A stretch of 64,000 bases of DNA from Vanilla planifolia (taxonomy: Eukaryota; Streptophyta; Magnoliopsida; Asparagales; Orchidaceae), in contig CM043872.1 of assembly GCA_023846275.1 (NCBI GenBank), positions 27,146,670 through 27,210,669 of the forward strand, read 5' to 3'. A program made the position numbers and the translations under genes. Each line of letters opens with the position of its first letter. Position 1 is the first letter of the stretch. This document shows, piece by piece, positions 24,101 through 34,861 of this stretch. A model generated the notes under the pieces. It was not told the DNA's origin. It made no database searches and saw only the letters and a list, made by a program, of their open reading frames with translations.

Positions 24101-25799
24101 TCATAGAGATAGTTCTTTGTTAAAAATCAAGCTTTATCTATTTTGTTGGAATCTATTGCTCGTTATTTTTATCTTGATTGGAAGGCATGATATGCTTATA
24201 TGTATACTTTTGAATCATCTTTTTTTGATCTTGTGTATTTCCTATGACCCAATGTATAATATTGCTAAAAATGTTTCCTGCATAGGTATTGGAGCACGGA
24301 CGGCATTTAAGCTTATCCAAAGGCATGGTTCAATAGAAGGAATATTGGAGAATATAAACAGAGAAAGGTATAATTTTGGTATCACTATTTTGGATCAATT
24401 GCTCTCTGATCATCGACTATTTCATTGTGATTTGTCTGCACGTGGAGTTTCACATATAGACTTGATTTAGCTCTTGTCTCACTGTCTAACACTGTCCAGT
24501 TATGAGCTACTTTCACATATACGAGAATATGTTTTAACATTTTTTAGTTTTTTTGAACCTTGAACAAAAACACACCTTGAAAACTGTTATTAAGTATTGT
24601 AAAAAAACCAGTAAACGTGTGGAATGGTAGTTTTAACTGGAATTATGATTTTTTTGATGGCAGAATTAAATTAATTGACACTTTATTTTCTTGATCTTAG
24701 CAAAAAGGCTGAGAAAACTATGATACTTTATTTTCTAATATAATATGTATGGCTTTTTCTTCATTTCAAACATATTTGTAAGCCATGAATTTTTAATTTC
24801 ATTGTTCTTGCGAACATTCTCTGCTACCACTTTCGTTCTCTTGTGGTGTTGGATTCACTTAAAGTTCTCTATAGATACCTTATTTGGCCTGAGAATGGCT
24901 TAGAAAATTAGCTTTTGTAGCATATGAACTGGCTGTGCATATCTACAAAAATGAATTATGTGCTGTGAAGACCGTCATTTTCTCTATGTATTCTTTTATT
25001 ACACATCACAAAATTAATGTCATGTTTATGCAGTGGCAGTGTATCCTCTGAAATTTATTTGTATAATCCAACATTATTTCGATAATTTACTTTCATGCTT
25101 ATCAGCATGTTAGCATATGCATGTGCCTACCCTTTAATGTGCTGCTTTGCAGATCTCACTGTTTGAGTGGTGTTGTGTACCTTCTGTTCTATCTCACGCT
25201 TAAATTATTCTATTGGGTAATTCCTTTGCTAAATTGTGTCGCATTAAAGTTTTGTATGATATAGGTATCGTGTACCCGAGGGTTGGCCATACCAGGATGT
25301 ACGCCATCTTTTCCAGGAGCCGTTGGTGCTTGTGAAAATTCCGGAGCATGGGTGTTCTCCTGACGAAGAGGTTGTACACGTTGGGCAAATTTCGATCATG
25401 CCCCATCTCTATTGTTAGCTTCACTTATATGCTTAACATAACTTCAAGTGCCATTCTTTTTCAAGAATTTAGGGGCTCATGAACTTTTTGGTCAATGAAA
25501 ATGGTTTCAATGGTTGTCGAGTGGCAAAGGTATGCATAATTTTAATTCAAGTATTCAAGAAGGATGTATGAATTTTACTTATTAAATTTACAATCGTTAA
25601 TGGCTTTTCTCTTGTCACAGGCAGTAAAGAGGATTAAGGAAGCTAATAGTAAATATTGTGGGAGGTTTGTAGTACGTACAACCTTTTGCTGTTCTATTTT
25701 GAAATAGCTTGAATGGGTCGTAACATGATTTTTGATGTTTGCAGACTGGAGTCCTTTTATAATTCAGAGAACTGTGCGTCTAAACCACGTACAAAAAAG
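6021..25799 (+). CDS. FEN1: Flap endonuclease 1 (FEN1b-like), spliced, 16 exons of the conserved body
   Basis: Structure-specific nuclease that removes 5' flaps during Okazaki-fragment maturation and long-patch base excision repair in the nucleus. Exons: 6021-6032, 6119-6235, 6474-6532, 6640-6699, 6792-6845, 6933-6981, 7081-7128, 14086-14151, 15829-15879, 15955-16074, 16140-16224, 24286-24367, 25265-25370, 25473-25529, 25621-25664, 25745-25799. All have GT..AG borders and keep phase, giving 355 residues. The protein starts MGIKGLGKLL; the N-terminal Met-Gly is needed by the family. All seven metal-binding acids are present: D34, D87, E159, E161, D180, D182, D234. The N and I nuclease domains are followed by the helix-hairpin-helix GIKGIGARTA (238-247). 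Oddities: the usual L-D-x-x-W segment before SPDEE (299-303) is replaced by a shorter stretch, and the PCNA-binding box reads CGRLESFY (335-342), lacking its Gln. These traits and the wording around WPYQDVR recall the FEN1b paralogue of rice. The stop is not in exon 16; see the tail entry. Confidence 0.9.
7987..8790 (+). pseudogene. Non-LTR retrotransposon RNase H-like (RVT_3) relic
   Basis: An open frame from 7987 to 8496 ends in a stretch typical of the RNase H-like domain of plant LINE-derived proteins: a Pro-rich lead, then CWINVNCDV and [17 protein letters not shown], matching the usual W-x-K-x-N-x-D-G ... G-x-G-x-V-x-R-D pattern with several key residues changed. After a stop, another frame gives a stretch resembling the usual HV-x-R-x-x-N-x-x-A-D segment (about 8635-8700). 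The normal domain would be uninterrupted, so this is a dead fragment lying in FEN1 intron 7 in sense orientation. No reverse transcriptase domain is visible upstream. Confidence 0.6.
10358..10426. repeat. TA/TG/CA microsatellite
   Basis: A run of alternating TATATA, TGTATA and CACACA dinucleotides in FEN1 intron 7. It is simple sequence with no further structure. Confidence 0.9.
11636..11774 (+). pseudogene. psbD: Plastid-derived psbD (photosystem II D2) fragment, nuclear
   Basis: The frame 11591-11785 contains [16 protein letters not shown] followed by a recognisable DPEFE, which is the C-terminal part of the photosystem II D2 protein, roughly residues 275-315 of 353. The DNA also has the G+C and codon style of chloroplast genes and differs from the AT-rich surroundings. 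The reading frame deviates before and after this block, and a stop follows at about 11783. The piece is too short to encode a working product. It is best read as a nuclear plastid-DNA insertion (NUPT) in FEN1 intron 7, lying in sense orientation and directly next to a gypsy LTR fragment. Confidence 0.85.
11790..12475 (+). mobile_element. Ty3/gypsy retrotransposon fragment: LTR end, primer-binding site, gag relic
   Basis: TGTAACGTCTGGGAAATTTA at about 11792 resembles the start of a plant gypsy LTR. TGGTATTAGAGC at about 11961 matches the usual primer-binding site complementary to initiator Met-tRNA (one change). Downstream, 12278-12370 reads [14 protein letters not shown] and then [12 protein letters not shown], the gag pattern F-x-x-x-x-P-x-x-F-x-G-x-x-D-P-x-x-A-E-x-W. 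About 12400-12470, in another frame, gives [11 protein letters not shown], the Trp-Trp part of gag. Frames are broken and no pol region follows. The element is truncated and lies in FEN1 intron 7. Confidence 0.65.
13494..13735 (+). repeat. Two-copy tandem duplication, unit about 127 bp
   Basis: The segment beginning ATATGACTCATAATCAACT occurs at about 13495 and again at about 13622. It runs on through TTGACTACAACTCACTTGATTC and a shared ATTTCTCAATTAAGTTC in both copies, with few differences. A weaker related unit precedes it at about 13380-13490. It lies in FEN1 intron 7. Confidence 0.8.
14448..14900 (+). repeat. Three diverged copies of a roughly 100-bp motif in FEN1 intron 8
   Basis: The string GAGAAAGGAAGT is followed each time by a variant of CAAACTCTTC, TATCACTT and TTTCCT. 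This recurs at about 14464, 14651 and 14807, with spacing of about 187 and 156 bases. The second and third copies are closer to each other than to the first. The third copy happens to sit in a short open frame, which I regard as chance. Confidence 0.7.
15117..15162. repeat. TA microsatellite
   Basis: Almost uninterrupted TA dinucleotides in FEN1 intron 8, broken by single TG steps. Confidence 0.9.
15491..15729 (+). repeat. Recent tandem duplication, two 111-bp copies, FEN1 intron 8
   Basis: Copy 1 is 15491-15601 and copy 2 is 15619-15729, a 128-base period with a 17-base spacer. They begin CTCTGTTCAG and end AACAA, and differ at only a few sites (for example CGAAG against TGAAG and GCTGCTAG against GCTCCTAG). 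Both copies are open in one frame, which accounts for the repetitive 114-codon open frame here; I do not regard it as a gene. The duplication ends about 100 bases before exon 9. Confidence 0.9.
22770..22930. repeat. CT-rich low-complexity tract
   Basis: About 160 bases of almost pure pyrimidine on the + strand, made of CTCTTTCT variants. It creates open frames on both strands (Leu/Ser/Phe-rich on one, Arg/Glu-rich on the other) that are artefacts of composition. It lies within FEN1 intron 11. Confidence 0.85.
23560..23870 (+). repeat. Tandem repeat, three diverged copies of about 90 bp
   Basis: Each copy starts TAGCCTTTTGGCATC (or TCAGTCTTTTGGCATC, TAGCTTTTGGCATC), then GGCAAG/GGCGAG/GGTGAG, then a CTTCAACC or GCTCCAAC block, GTAGAT-like bases and GAAG. 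Copies begin at about 23617, 23704 and 23798. A fourth, more eroded copy may precede them at about 23540. The array lies in FEN1 intron 11, about 400 bases before exon 12. Confidence 0.75.
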
Positions 25800-27619
25800 G
25801 TATGTATGAACATAAGAAACGCTTTTGACTATGAGCATTTAAATGAAGATTACCAATTTTCAATTACATCATAAAATCTAGTTTGGGATAACATTTTATT
25901 AAACATTTGTTCATTTGGTTTTGATCAAGAAAACATGATATCAGTGCTTAGTAACATATCTATTAAGATGAAAAATTCTTAATTTTATTTACCTTAATAA
26001 AATGTAATTTTATATGTATGTTTATATTTTATTTGCTAAACATAGATATGTTGGTTTTAATTTTGAAGAACGTATTTGCCAACATAATTTCTAAATGTTC
26101 TTGATTGTATGATATATTTATTTTTTTATAATTAATGATAAATTAAATTTTATAATATATTGTGAAATTTATTTTATAAGTACTTGAAGTGCTATACATT
26201 ATGATCAAATTGATTTTATTTTTAACCTCTATGTGATCAAGGTTCTTTGGTCTAAAAAATTATCATTTTCTTTGTAATGATCAATATCTTTATTATTAAT
26301 GTGTATAAATATTTATATATGTATGAATGTATGTGTGTGTATGTATTTGTGTATATATGTGTATGTGTTTGAAGTAAGAAGATAAAATTCAATGGAAAAT
26401 AAATAACTAAAATTAGATGAAGTTGGGGAAGATAGTAATATTAATTAATTTAAAAAATCAACAAACTTAAGAGTATAATATTTTAAAATATGATATTATA
26501 CTTCATCAATATATGTTAAAATTAATGGTAATAGATATAGCAAATAAAACTTTTATTATTTAATTAATATAAAAATATGCTAATTATATCACCATAATAG
26601 AACCAATATAAACTATAATAGAACAAAGGTCAGGAGTCAGTAAGAAATAATCATCATAATTTATCATAATTGTATTATCCTCGATGAAATAACATTATAT
26701 GGTCATATAAAAACTTAATTACTAGCACAAGTAAATGAATCTATTGTTAGAATTAGCCGTTATGAAAGAACAAATAAATATAAAACAAAATTGAATATTT
26801 TATGTAGTTTTAATTGGTATGCTGTTTATTTATTACATGTTTCTGTTTGTTTTATATAATCTTGGGCATAAAATAAATATTCACTCTCAATTAAAATTGT
26901 GCAGGTCAAGTGTTTATAATTTAGCTAAAAGACAATATTTGATATAATAGATATTATATTCACTTCAAAAAAAAAAAAAAAAGGCTAAAAGATAATATAG
27001 GTATCTAAGATAAAGTATCAATAAAGATTCTTTTTTTAATATTATCAACTCGGAATATTGATCATTTTCAATACATCCAAACCTTATCAAAATAGTGCAT
27101 TATCTAATAAAAAATTTCAAAAGATTTTTTGCTGATTTATACTAGGAAATTTTCATTTTCAAATAAGCTTTCTTATTTTTTTCTTTTCAAATAAGCTTTC
27201 CGATTTTTTTTTCTAAATTAAATTTTTTATATATTTTTTGTAACTTTTTATTTTGTATTTTTAATTGATTAATGGCATTACAAATGAGAAAATTTTGTTT
27301 TTGTTTGTTTTTAAATTATTTAATATTTTTCAAGTTGAACTTAAAAATAATTAGCTTTTCAAATCAAATGGGGGTCCATATCTTGGCCCCAATCATGACT
27401 TGAAAATCTTGTTCTTGATATTAACCCCAATCTTCAGTCTTTCTTAAAAATAAAGGTTAAAAGGGTGTAGTTTTTTATTTTAAATTATTATTAATTTTAT
27501 GATAAAAATGTTTTTTTAATTACACGAATAAATAACTATGTCAAATGGTTTTAGTAATGCTTAATTATATCTTTAATTAATTATATTTTTATGTTTGATT
27601 TAAGAAAAAACAAAATATT

Positions 27620-28093
27620 ATGAAGATCATAATCCTTTCTCAATTTCTTTCAAATAAACATTCAAATACTTGAAGGCATCTCTTGTTTTACCAAACTATT
27701 CAGCACTATTTTAAAGTTTAAATAAGATGCCAATTTTGATACTTATTTACAAGAGTAAGAAGTAATATTTATAATTGTGTTAATTTTAAGAAATTAAGTT
27801 TACAAGTTTTCAAAATTTATGTGTTATTGAGCTCATATTATGATATGCAGCCAATGTTATTATGAAGAGCATAGACCTTTCTATCTCAATTTCCCTCAAA
27901 TGAATATTCAAATACTTGAAGGCATCTCGTGTCTTATTAAATTTTTCAATATTATTTAAACGTCTGAACAGGATGCCAACATTGATACTTATTTACAAGA
28001 GTAAGAAATGATATTTATAATTATGTTAATTTTAAGAAATTAAGTTTATAAGTCTTCAAAATTTATGAATTATTGAGCCCATATTATGATATT
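27620..28093 (+). repeat. Two-copy tandem duplication, unit about 243 bp
   Basis: Copy 1 (about 27620-27850) and copy 2 (about 27863-28093) share long blocks, among them CAAATACTTGAAGGCATCTC, TTGATACTTATTTACAAGAG, TTTTAAGAAATTAAGTTTA and CATATTATGATAT. Divergence is moderate, so the duplication is old. Confidence 0.85.
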
Positions 28094-29001
28094 CAATCTA
28101 TTTATCTTAAAAAGCAATTTGATTTTATGCTAAAGAAGTTAATCATAGAGGTTATTACGTGTGAGATGTTTAATAAAATCTTCGAATATCACAACTTTAT
28201 TTTATTGATTGAAAATAGGAATATGATAAAGTTTAAATATAGTTTTGTAGGTTTTGGAAAAGTAAAGAATTAACATTACATGTGTTAAGGTTAATGAAGT
28301 GATGTTTAATAAAACAATGGTTTTGTATAGAATTGAGAGAATTGGTTGACTTTTTTATCACATTAAATGCTATCATAGCTTTGTATGAAGTTTTTATCTT
28401 CTTGCATTAATTATGAATGATCTTATTAAATTTAAGATGAACTATCATAAAATGGATGTTCTTTTATTAATGGTATTTTTCTTATTGATAAAATTAAGAA
28501 AAGAGCTAAGACCAAGTTCGAGTTATATCAGAATGATTTTAGAGCCTTATGAGGGTTTTGCCTTAGTAGACCAAATTACAAATAAATAATGCAAGTTTAG
28601 TCTATGTATAAGTGTTGACATTACAATTGGTGATCATAGAGTTTCAAGGGAAAAATGTTTCATATTCAAAATAATCTAAAGATTGATTTGCTTATCATCA
28701 ATGGGATTCAAGTAGTTTGGATGTAATGAGGGAGTGCTTTTGGTGTATGGTGTCATCCAAACAATTCATTCCAGTTATATGATATTGAATATTAGCATCT
28801 ACAAGCATACAAAATAAAATAAGTGCAAAGATAATAATATTGAGATGGATGAGTGACTATTCTTAAAAGAAGATATAGTTAGAATATTGTTTGTTATGCA
28901 AGAATGTATCATATTGAATAAGGAGATTATATGTGCAGTGGATGTGCAAAAATAATGGCATTCGATTATTAGAAAGGACATGGCATGGTTGGACATTATG
29001 T

Positions 29002-32000
29002 TGTTGGAGGATTTATGTAGTTGAGCAATTTAGGGAATTACATTATTATCAAAATAATATTAAAAATATAAAATTGACTTAAAGATATGAATTTTAAGGA
29101 AATGAGTTATGAAAAAGAATATATAATTAATATAAAATTTTTAATTGACAAAAAATTGATGCCACTTTAGAAAAGATCTTAGAAGTTCAAACATCTAAAG
29201 AATTTTGATATTTATTTTCAAAAGTGGCTAATTTGAAATTAATTGGAGATTTCTAAATACTGCACCTTTAATAAAAATTATTCCATATATCCAAGAATAT
29301 TTCTTATTTTTAATTATGAATGTGTATTTTTAATTTTTTTTAAAATGTATAAGTATGTGATGTATTCAACCTTGTAATGTAGAAGTATAAAGTATCAATA
29401 AAGTTTTTCAATTTTTTTCCTATATTTGTTTTTGTTAGTAGATTGTCCACTATCATTTCTAACGAAGTGATATTAGAGTTTTCATCTCAGATCCTGATCT
29501 ACGATGACAACTAAAGATTGTAACAGCTCCTTTCAATGTCTATAATTAACCAAGATGAACTATGATCGTAAGTTGCTACATAGGAAAGTCACTTTTGGGT
29601 CTCATGGCTTATGGCAGATTGTCAAGAAAGGTTATGATGAACTTGTGACGACAGTACTCTTATGACAGTCAAAATAGAGGCTTTATAGAGAAAAGAACAA
29701 ATAACAGAGCTTTTTATTTATCATCCATCAAGACTTGGATAATGATATATTCAAAATGATTGCCAATGAAATGTATGCAAAGAATACATGGGCTACGTTT
29801 CGAAACTCCTTGATTAGAGTGGATAAAGTAAAGAAGATATGACTTCAAACTCTAAATGTTGAATTTGAGTCACCCTTGATACTCTTGATGAAGGAGTGCG
29901 AGTTCATAGTGAACTATTTTACTCAAGTACAAACAGTGAATCAAATTTGGTGGCTTGGAGAAGCAGTAGAAGATGTGTCAGTAATGGAAAAGGTTATGTG
30001 TTACCTTATTACCAAGTTTAGCCATGTGGTGGCAATGATTGAAGAGTCTAAAAATATATAGTCTATGACTATGGTTGAATTGAATGGGCCATTACTAGTA
30101 CATGAAGAGAAGATGAAATGTGGCCAACAAGAGTAATTGGAACAGATTATAAGCTAAGTTATCTTAAAATCAAGGAAGTACTTTAGAAAGAGGAGGAAGA
30201 AACCAAGGTTGCAAGGGAGGCTGAGGTAGAGGATGTGGCCATGCAAATTGACATGGTGGAGGAAAGAAGGATTTCTTTAAAAGTCATGAGAGATAAGTAG
30301 AGTGCTACTCATGTGACAAATATGAGCATTATTCTTATGAGTATTAAACCAATGATGGTGACGAACTGACAAAACTTATCATGTATAAGGGGGGTGAAGT
30401 AAAACTCTTATGCTCTCCCAACAAGAAGTTTCCTTAGTGAAAGATTTTTCATGGTACCTTGTTAATAGTGCAAACATTCACATTATGAGAGAACAAAAAT
30501 TCGTTGAGCTAAACATGAGAGTAATGGGCAACGTTCATTTTGGAGATGATATAGAGGTAGATATCAAAGGAAAGGGCTCGATAATATTGGCTACAAAGAA
30601 TAAAGGTTATAAGATTCTCTATAATGTCTATTATATACCTAAGTAAAAGAGCAACATCATAGGTATTGGACAACTTGTGGATAGTAGTTGTAAGGTGAAG
30701 ATGAAGGACCACTACTTCTAGCTTTGAGATCAAAATGATGGGCTTGTTGCTGAAGTTAACGTGATGCAAAACTGCATGATCTTACTTAATGTGAAGACTA
30801 TTGATTTGATATTTTTGATATCTTATATCAAGAATCCTTCATGGATTTTTCACCTGAAATTCAGGTATCTAAATTTTGAAGGGCTTAAAATCTTAAAAGA
30901 AAAGAACATTGGTGAAAGAGATTTCAACAATTGATTACCTTGACCAACCGTGTGAAGTGTGCTTACTTGGGAAGCCTCTAAGTAGGAGTTTTGGATCCAC
31001 TAAGTTGCTATAACTTGTTTATGCTAATGTATGCGATCCCGTCATGCCTTAATCTCTTGATAAAAGCTCATATTTTGTCCTTTTCATCAATAACTACCCA
31101 CGAAAGATGTGAGTGTATTTTTTGAAGAATAAAGTGAGGCATTTGAAGCTTTTAAGAAGTTCAAAGCCTATGTAGACAAGAACAATGGCTATTAGATCAA
31201 AGATTTATGAATTGAAAAAGCTGAAGAGTTTTCCTTGAGTGAGTTTAGAGTGTTTTGCGAGACACATGGGATTCAACATTTTTTGATGGTCCAAGATCAT
31301 CACAACAAGATGGGGTTGTCATGAGAAAGCATAGGATAATCCTCAATATGGAAAGAATAATATTTTTTTTGATATTGAAAAGCAATAAATGTCCATAGAG
31401 TTCTAAGTTGAAATGATTGTTTGTATTGTTTCTCTCTAATAAATCACCCACAAGGAGTTTGGAAGAAAAGACTCCCTAAGAAGCATAGAGCTAATGGAAA
31501 CCAAGTGTGAAGCACTTAAAAGTATTTAGGTCCATTGCTTATGTCTAAGCCTTAAATAGAGCAAGAAGATGGTTTTTATCAGTTGTGTCGATAATTTGAA
31601 ATGGTACAAATGCTTTGACCCTAGTACTAAGAAAATGGTGGTCAACAAAGGTGTAGAATTTGAAGGTGGATCATGGTATTGGAGCACCCAAGAAGGAGAG
31701 GTGTATGATTTTCTCACATTTTTAAGAGAAAAGAATGGGATGCAAGAAATTGAAGACGAGAACACAACCCTTACCACGTGAGGCTCCTCACCAAGCTCAA
31801 GCAAACAATCTCCAAGGTTTTGAAATATAAATGACTTGCATGATGCAATCGAAAGGACAAATAATGAGAACTTGCTTTGCTTGTTTACAAATGATGAGCC
31901 GTTGAGCTTTGAAGGAGTCGTAAAAGAGAAAATATGGGTATTGGCCATGAAGGAAGAAATCAATTCAATTGATGAGAATGGCACTTGTGAGATTGTAATA

Positions 32001-33808
32001 CCTCTAAGTGATTATCAAGTAATTGGCATCAAATGGTTCTAAAAATTGAAAAAAAAATGCCGAAGAATTTATTCTAATGGTACAAGACAAGGCTAATAGT
32101 AAAGGGGAACGAACAAAAGCATGGTGTGAACTTTGAAGCAATGTTCATTCCCATTGCTCTTTTATAGATAATATGGTTGTTGATCACCTTTGCAACGCAT
32201 GATTGGTAGTCATTCTACTAGATGGATGTGAAATTTGCATTACTAAATGTCTCTCATGAAGAAGTGTACATAGAGTAGCCACAATGGTTCACGGTGAAAC
32301 GTCATAAGATAATGTGCCAAGGCCAAGCAAATGCCAAGGGCATGCTAGAGTTATCTTGATAAATATATCCAAGAGAACGGATTTTTTTGATGCATTCATG
32401 TATATGCATTCTATGTATGTGAAGGAGAAAGATATATTATTTGTGTGCATGTACATGAATGACCTTATTTTCATAGGTAACAATTCCCAAATACATGAGA
32501 AATTCAAGAAAGCAATGACTCATGAGTTGGACATGAGCGACAAGGGTTTCATGTCTTATTATTTGGGCATTGAAGTTAAGCAATGGAATAATAAGATTTT
32601 TATCTCTCGAGAGACATGCAAAGAAGATTATAAAAAAATTTAAGATGATGAATTGTAATCTTGTCAATATCCCAATGAAGTGGAGAGTAAAACTCTCCAA
32701 GGAAGATGGAGCAAAGAAGGTGGATTTGACCACATTCTGAAATTTTGTTGGGAGTTTCAGGTACTTAATGTGTACGAGGCTTAACATCTAGTTCTCGGTT
32801 GGTATTGTGAGTCAATTTAGGGAGAATCCAAGTATGGAGCATACAAAGATAGCAAAGTGAATTCTTTGATATTTAAAAGGTACTTTTGATTATAGAATTT
32901 TTTACTCTTTTTTGGGAGAGATGAATTTAAGAGGGTATTATGATAGTGATTATGCTATGAATTTTTATGATCTGTAGAACACTACTAAGTTTATGTTCTT
33001 CTTGGGAAATAATGCAATTTCGTAGAGTTCAAAGAATCATCCAATGATGATATTCTAATGTATGAATCGGAGTATGTAGCTGCTACAACTAGTGTGTCAT
33101 GCAATATGGTTAAAGAGTTTACTGAGAGAACTTCATTTTGAGGAGAAAGAGTCCACCAAAATGATGGTGGACAACAGCTTGGCCACTGCTTTAGCAAAAA
33201 ATCTGGTATTTTATGATCGAAATAAGCATATTAATGCAAGGTTCCATTTTATTTAGGATTACATTGCAAAGGAGGTTGAACTCGGGTATGTGAAGATTTT
33301 GATCAAGTTGTTGGTCTTTTCATAAAGACCCTTAAGTGTGGCAAACTTCAACAGTTAAGGGAGATAATTGAAGTTGTAAGAAGTCAAATTTAAAAGAAAA
33401 GGTTAATAATATAAACTTGATTATTAGTGATATGCTTATTAAATAAACAAGTCATGAAGGAGAATAAGTAATTAATCTAGACTTTACAACTGATAAAAAA
33501 TTGATGAAATATTTTAGAAAAAATATTAGAAGATCAAATATATAAAGAAATTGGATATTTATACTTCAAAAGAATTGATTTAGATTTAATTAGAGATTTC
33601 TAGAATAATATGATATTAATAAAATCTATCCAATATCCTTCATAACATTTATTGTTTCAATTATGAATATAATTTTCTAAACTTGTTTTTAATTTATAAA
33701 TATATTATTCTGTTTTGAAGTGCATGTGTGTCAACCATCAATCAAGTTCTCTAATTCTTTTTACTCTGTTTGTTCTTATGAGTAGAACGTCCACTAACAC
33801 TTCAACAA
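29002..33808 (+). mobile_element. Ty1/copia LTR retrotransposon, full length but dead
   Basis: Direct repeats of about 440-460 bases flank the element (5' LTR about 29002-29462, 3' LTR about 33367-33808). They share blocks such as ACAAAAAATTGATG/GATAAAAAATTGATG and TTAATTGGAGATTTCTA/TTAATTAGAGATTTCTA. A degenerate Met-tRNA primer site (AGTGATATTAGAG) follows the 5' LTR at 29466. Domains run in copia order: gag (29504-30345), protease (about 30440-30650), integrase (30840-31460), reverse transcriptase (31850-32650) and RNase H (32850-33330). It carries many stops and frameshifts. The LTRs are clearly diverged, so insertion is old. Element ends are approximate and I saw no target-site duplication. 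Confidence 0.85.
29504..33330 (+). pseudogene. Broken copia gag-pol of the 29-33.8 kb element
   Basis: Gag relic ends in a zinc knuckle C-x2-C-x4-H-x4 whose last Cys is replaced by Tyr (about 30303-30345). The protease shows WYLVNSANIHI, so the catalytic Asp of D-S-G-A is Asn. The GAG-pre-integrase segment has CEVCLLGKPLSRSF in one frame. The integrase end keeps CFDPSTKKMVVNKGVEF (31610-31660). Reverse transcriptase begins EPLSFEGVVKEKIWVLAMKE (31900-31960) and its catalytic box reads YMNDLIF (about 32450-32470), where Y-V-D-D is normal. The RNase H region keeps ESEYVAATTS (33068-33098). Several stops and frameshifts separate these parts, so no polyprotein can be made. Confidence 0.85.
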
Positions 33809-34861
33809 GTAATACATATGATTGAATAAATGAAAGTCTCATGCTACAATTTGTTCATTAAGAATAATTAATTAACAATTTTAAAATACTTTTAAACAAC
33901 ACATATTTGCTTTTGGGGCTAAGGTATCTGGATCTATATTCTCATACAATATCCTTTATAAAAGAAAACTCTTCTCTTACATTTCATTGCCTATTTCAGA
34001 AGCTTGATAAGCTTATTTATTCTTCTAGATCTTATTTTATGTTGACATAATTTTTTAAGTTGAAGTATTAGCTCAATTTAATTTTTTATTTATTTATTTT
34101 CTGCAACTGAACTATTAGAAAAAGTTCCATAATTCTCTCTCTGCCAACAAGTTCAAGCGTTTTTAGTTGTTGCTGGAATATATTTTTTGATAGTTCATAT
34201 AAAAAAATTAAAACGTTGTAATATTATTTGTTGTTGAATGGCTTGTTGATCGTAACTGTCTGACTTGTATTTAATTTAAATCAGACATCCATGTTTTGTC
34301 TGTGAGACTGTCTTGAACTTTGCTTGTTAAAACTATTTTATCAGATTTTCTATCAAAAAGATTGCTAATTACAATTTTGGTTCATGAATTAACAATAACT
34401 GAAACTTACAATCATGGAAACGCTCTTGATGAACATTGATTTCCAAAGAAGTACTTCTACTTGGTAAATTTCAGACATGGCATGGCATTCTGGTGGCAGT
34501 ATCATTTATATGCTTTATAGATTCTTCTTTTAGCGTCATTTATTTTTCAAGTTCATTCATTGAAGCAAGTTCAGTGCTGTAAATGCTCTTTTAGATAGAC
34601 AACATAAGGATGAAGATGTGATATTAATACCCATGAGCTTTTTTTATTTCAAGTACTGGTTTTGACAGTCATTAAGCTTGCCATAAACCTATAACTTGAG
34701 CTTCGTCATTCATTTTGTCAAAACTGAGATAAGGGTTTACTTTGGTTTGAATAATACGGGTACTGTTCATTCTCATTAAAACTAATTGGCCTACGCATGC
34801 TCTCCTATTCTAATACATGTTATATGTTTAAAACGTAAGCTTGTTGGTTTTTTCTTAAAAG

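Larger units (their letters stand above)
16225..24285 (+). other. FEN1 intron 11 (about 8 kb)
   Basis: This intron falls after the Gly-Cys-Asp-Tyr-Cys-Asp exon and before the helix-hairpin-helix exon. It contains a string at 16713 resembling a gypsy LTR start (TGTGACGCCCTG), degenerate internal repetition around 19100-19450 (variants of GGTCAAGTAACCCAAAAT) and 20650-20830 (variants of GTGGTAGTTTTATAGGATTT), a TA microsatellite near 20200-20222, a pyrimidine-rich tract (22770-22930) and a three-copy tandem repeat (23560-23870). None of these gives a protein I recognise. The whole is probably old retrotransposon sequence. Confidence 0.55.
25800..34861 (+). other. Region between FEN1 exon 16 and the candidate tail exons
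   Basis: If the tail exons are real this is a 9-kb intron; otherwise it is intergenic. It holds AT-rich sequence, a TG/TA-rich microsatellite at about 26311-26370, a poly(A) run near 26965-26983, a two-copy 230-bp duplication (27620-28093) and a dead copia element (about 29002-33808). The stretch 28100-29000 has no recognisable content. Confidence 0.6.

Noticed and set aside
32289-32787. Minus-strand open frames over the copia reverse transcriptase
   Set aside because: They are reverse-strand shadows of the pol relic.
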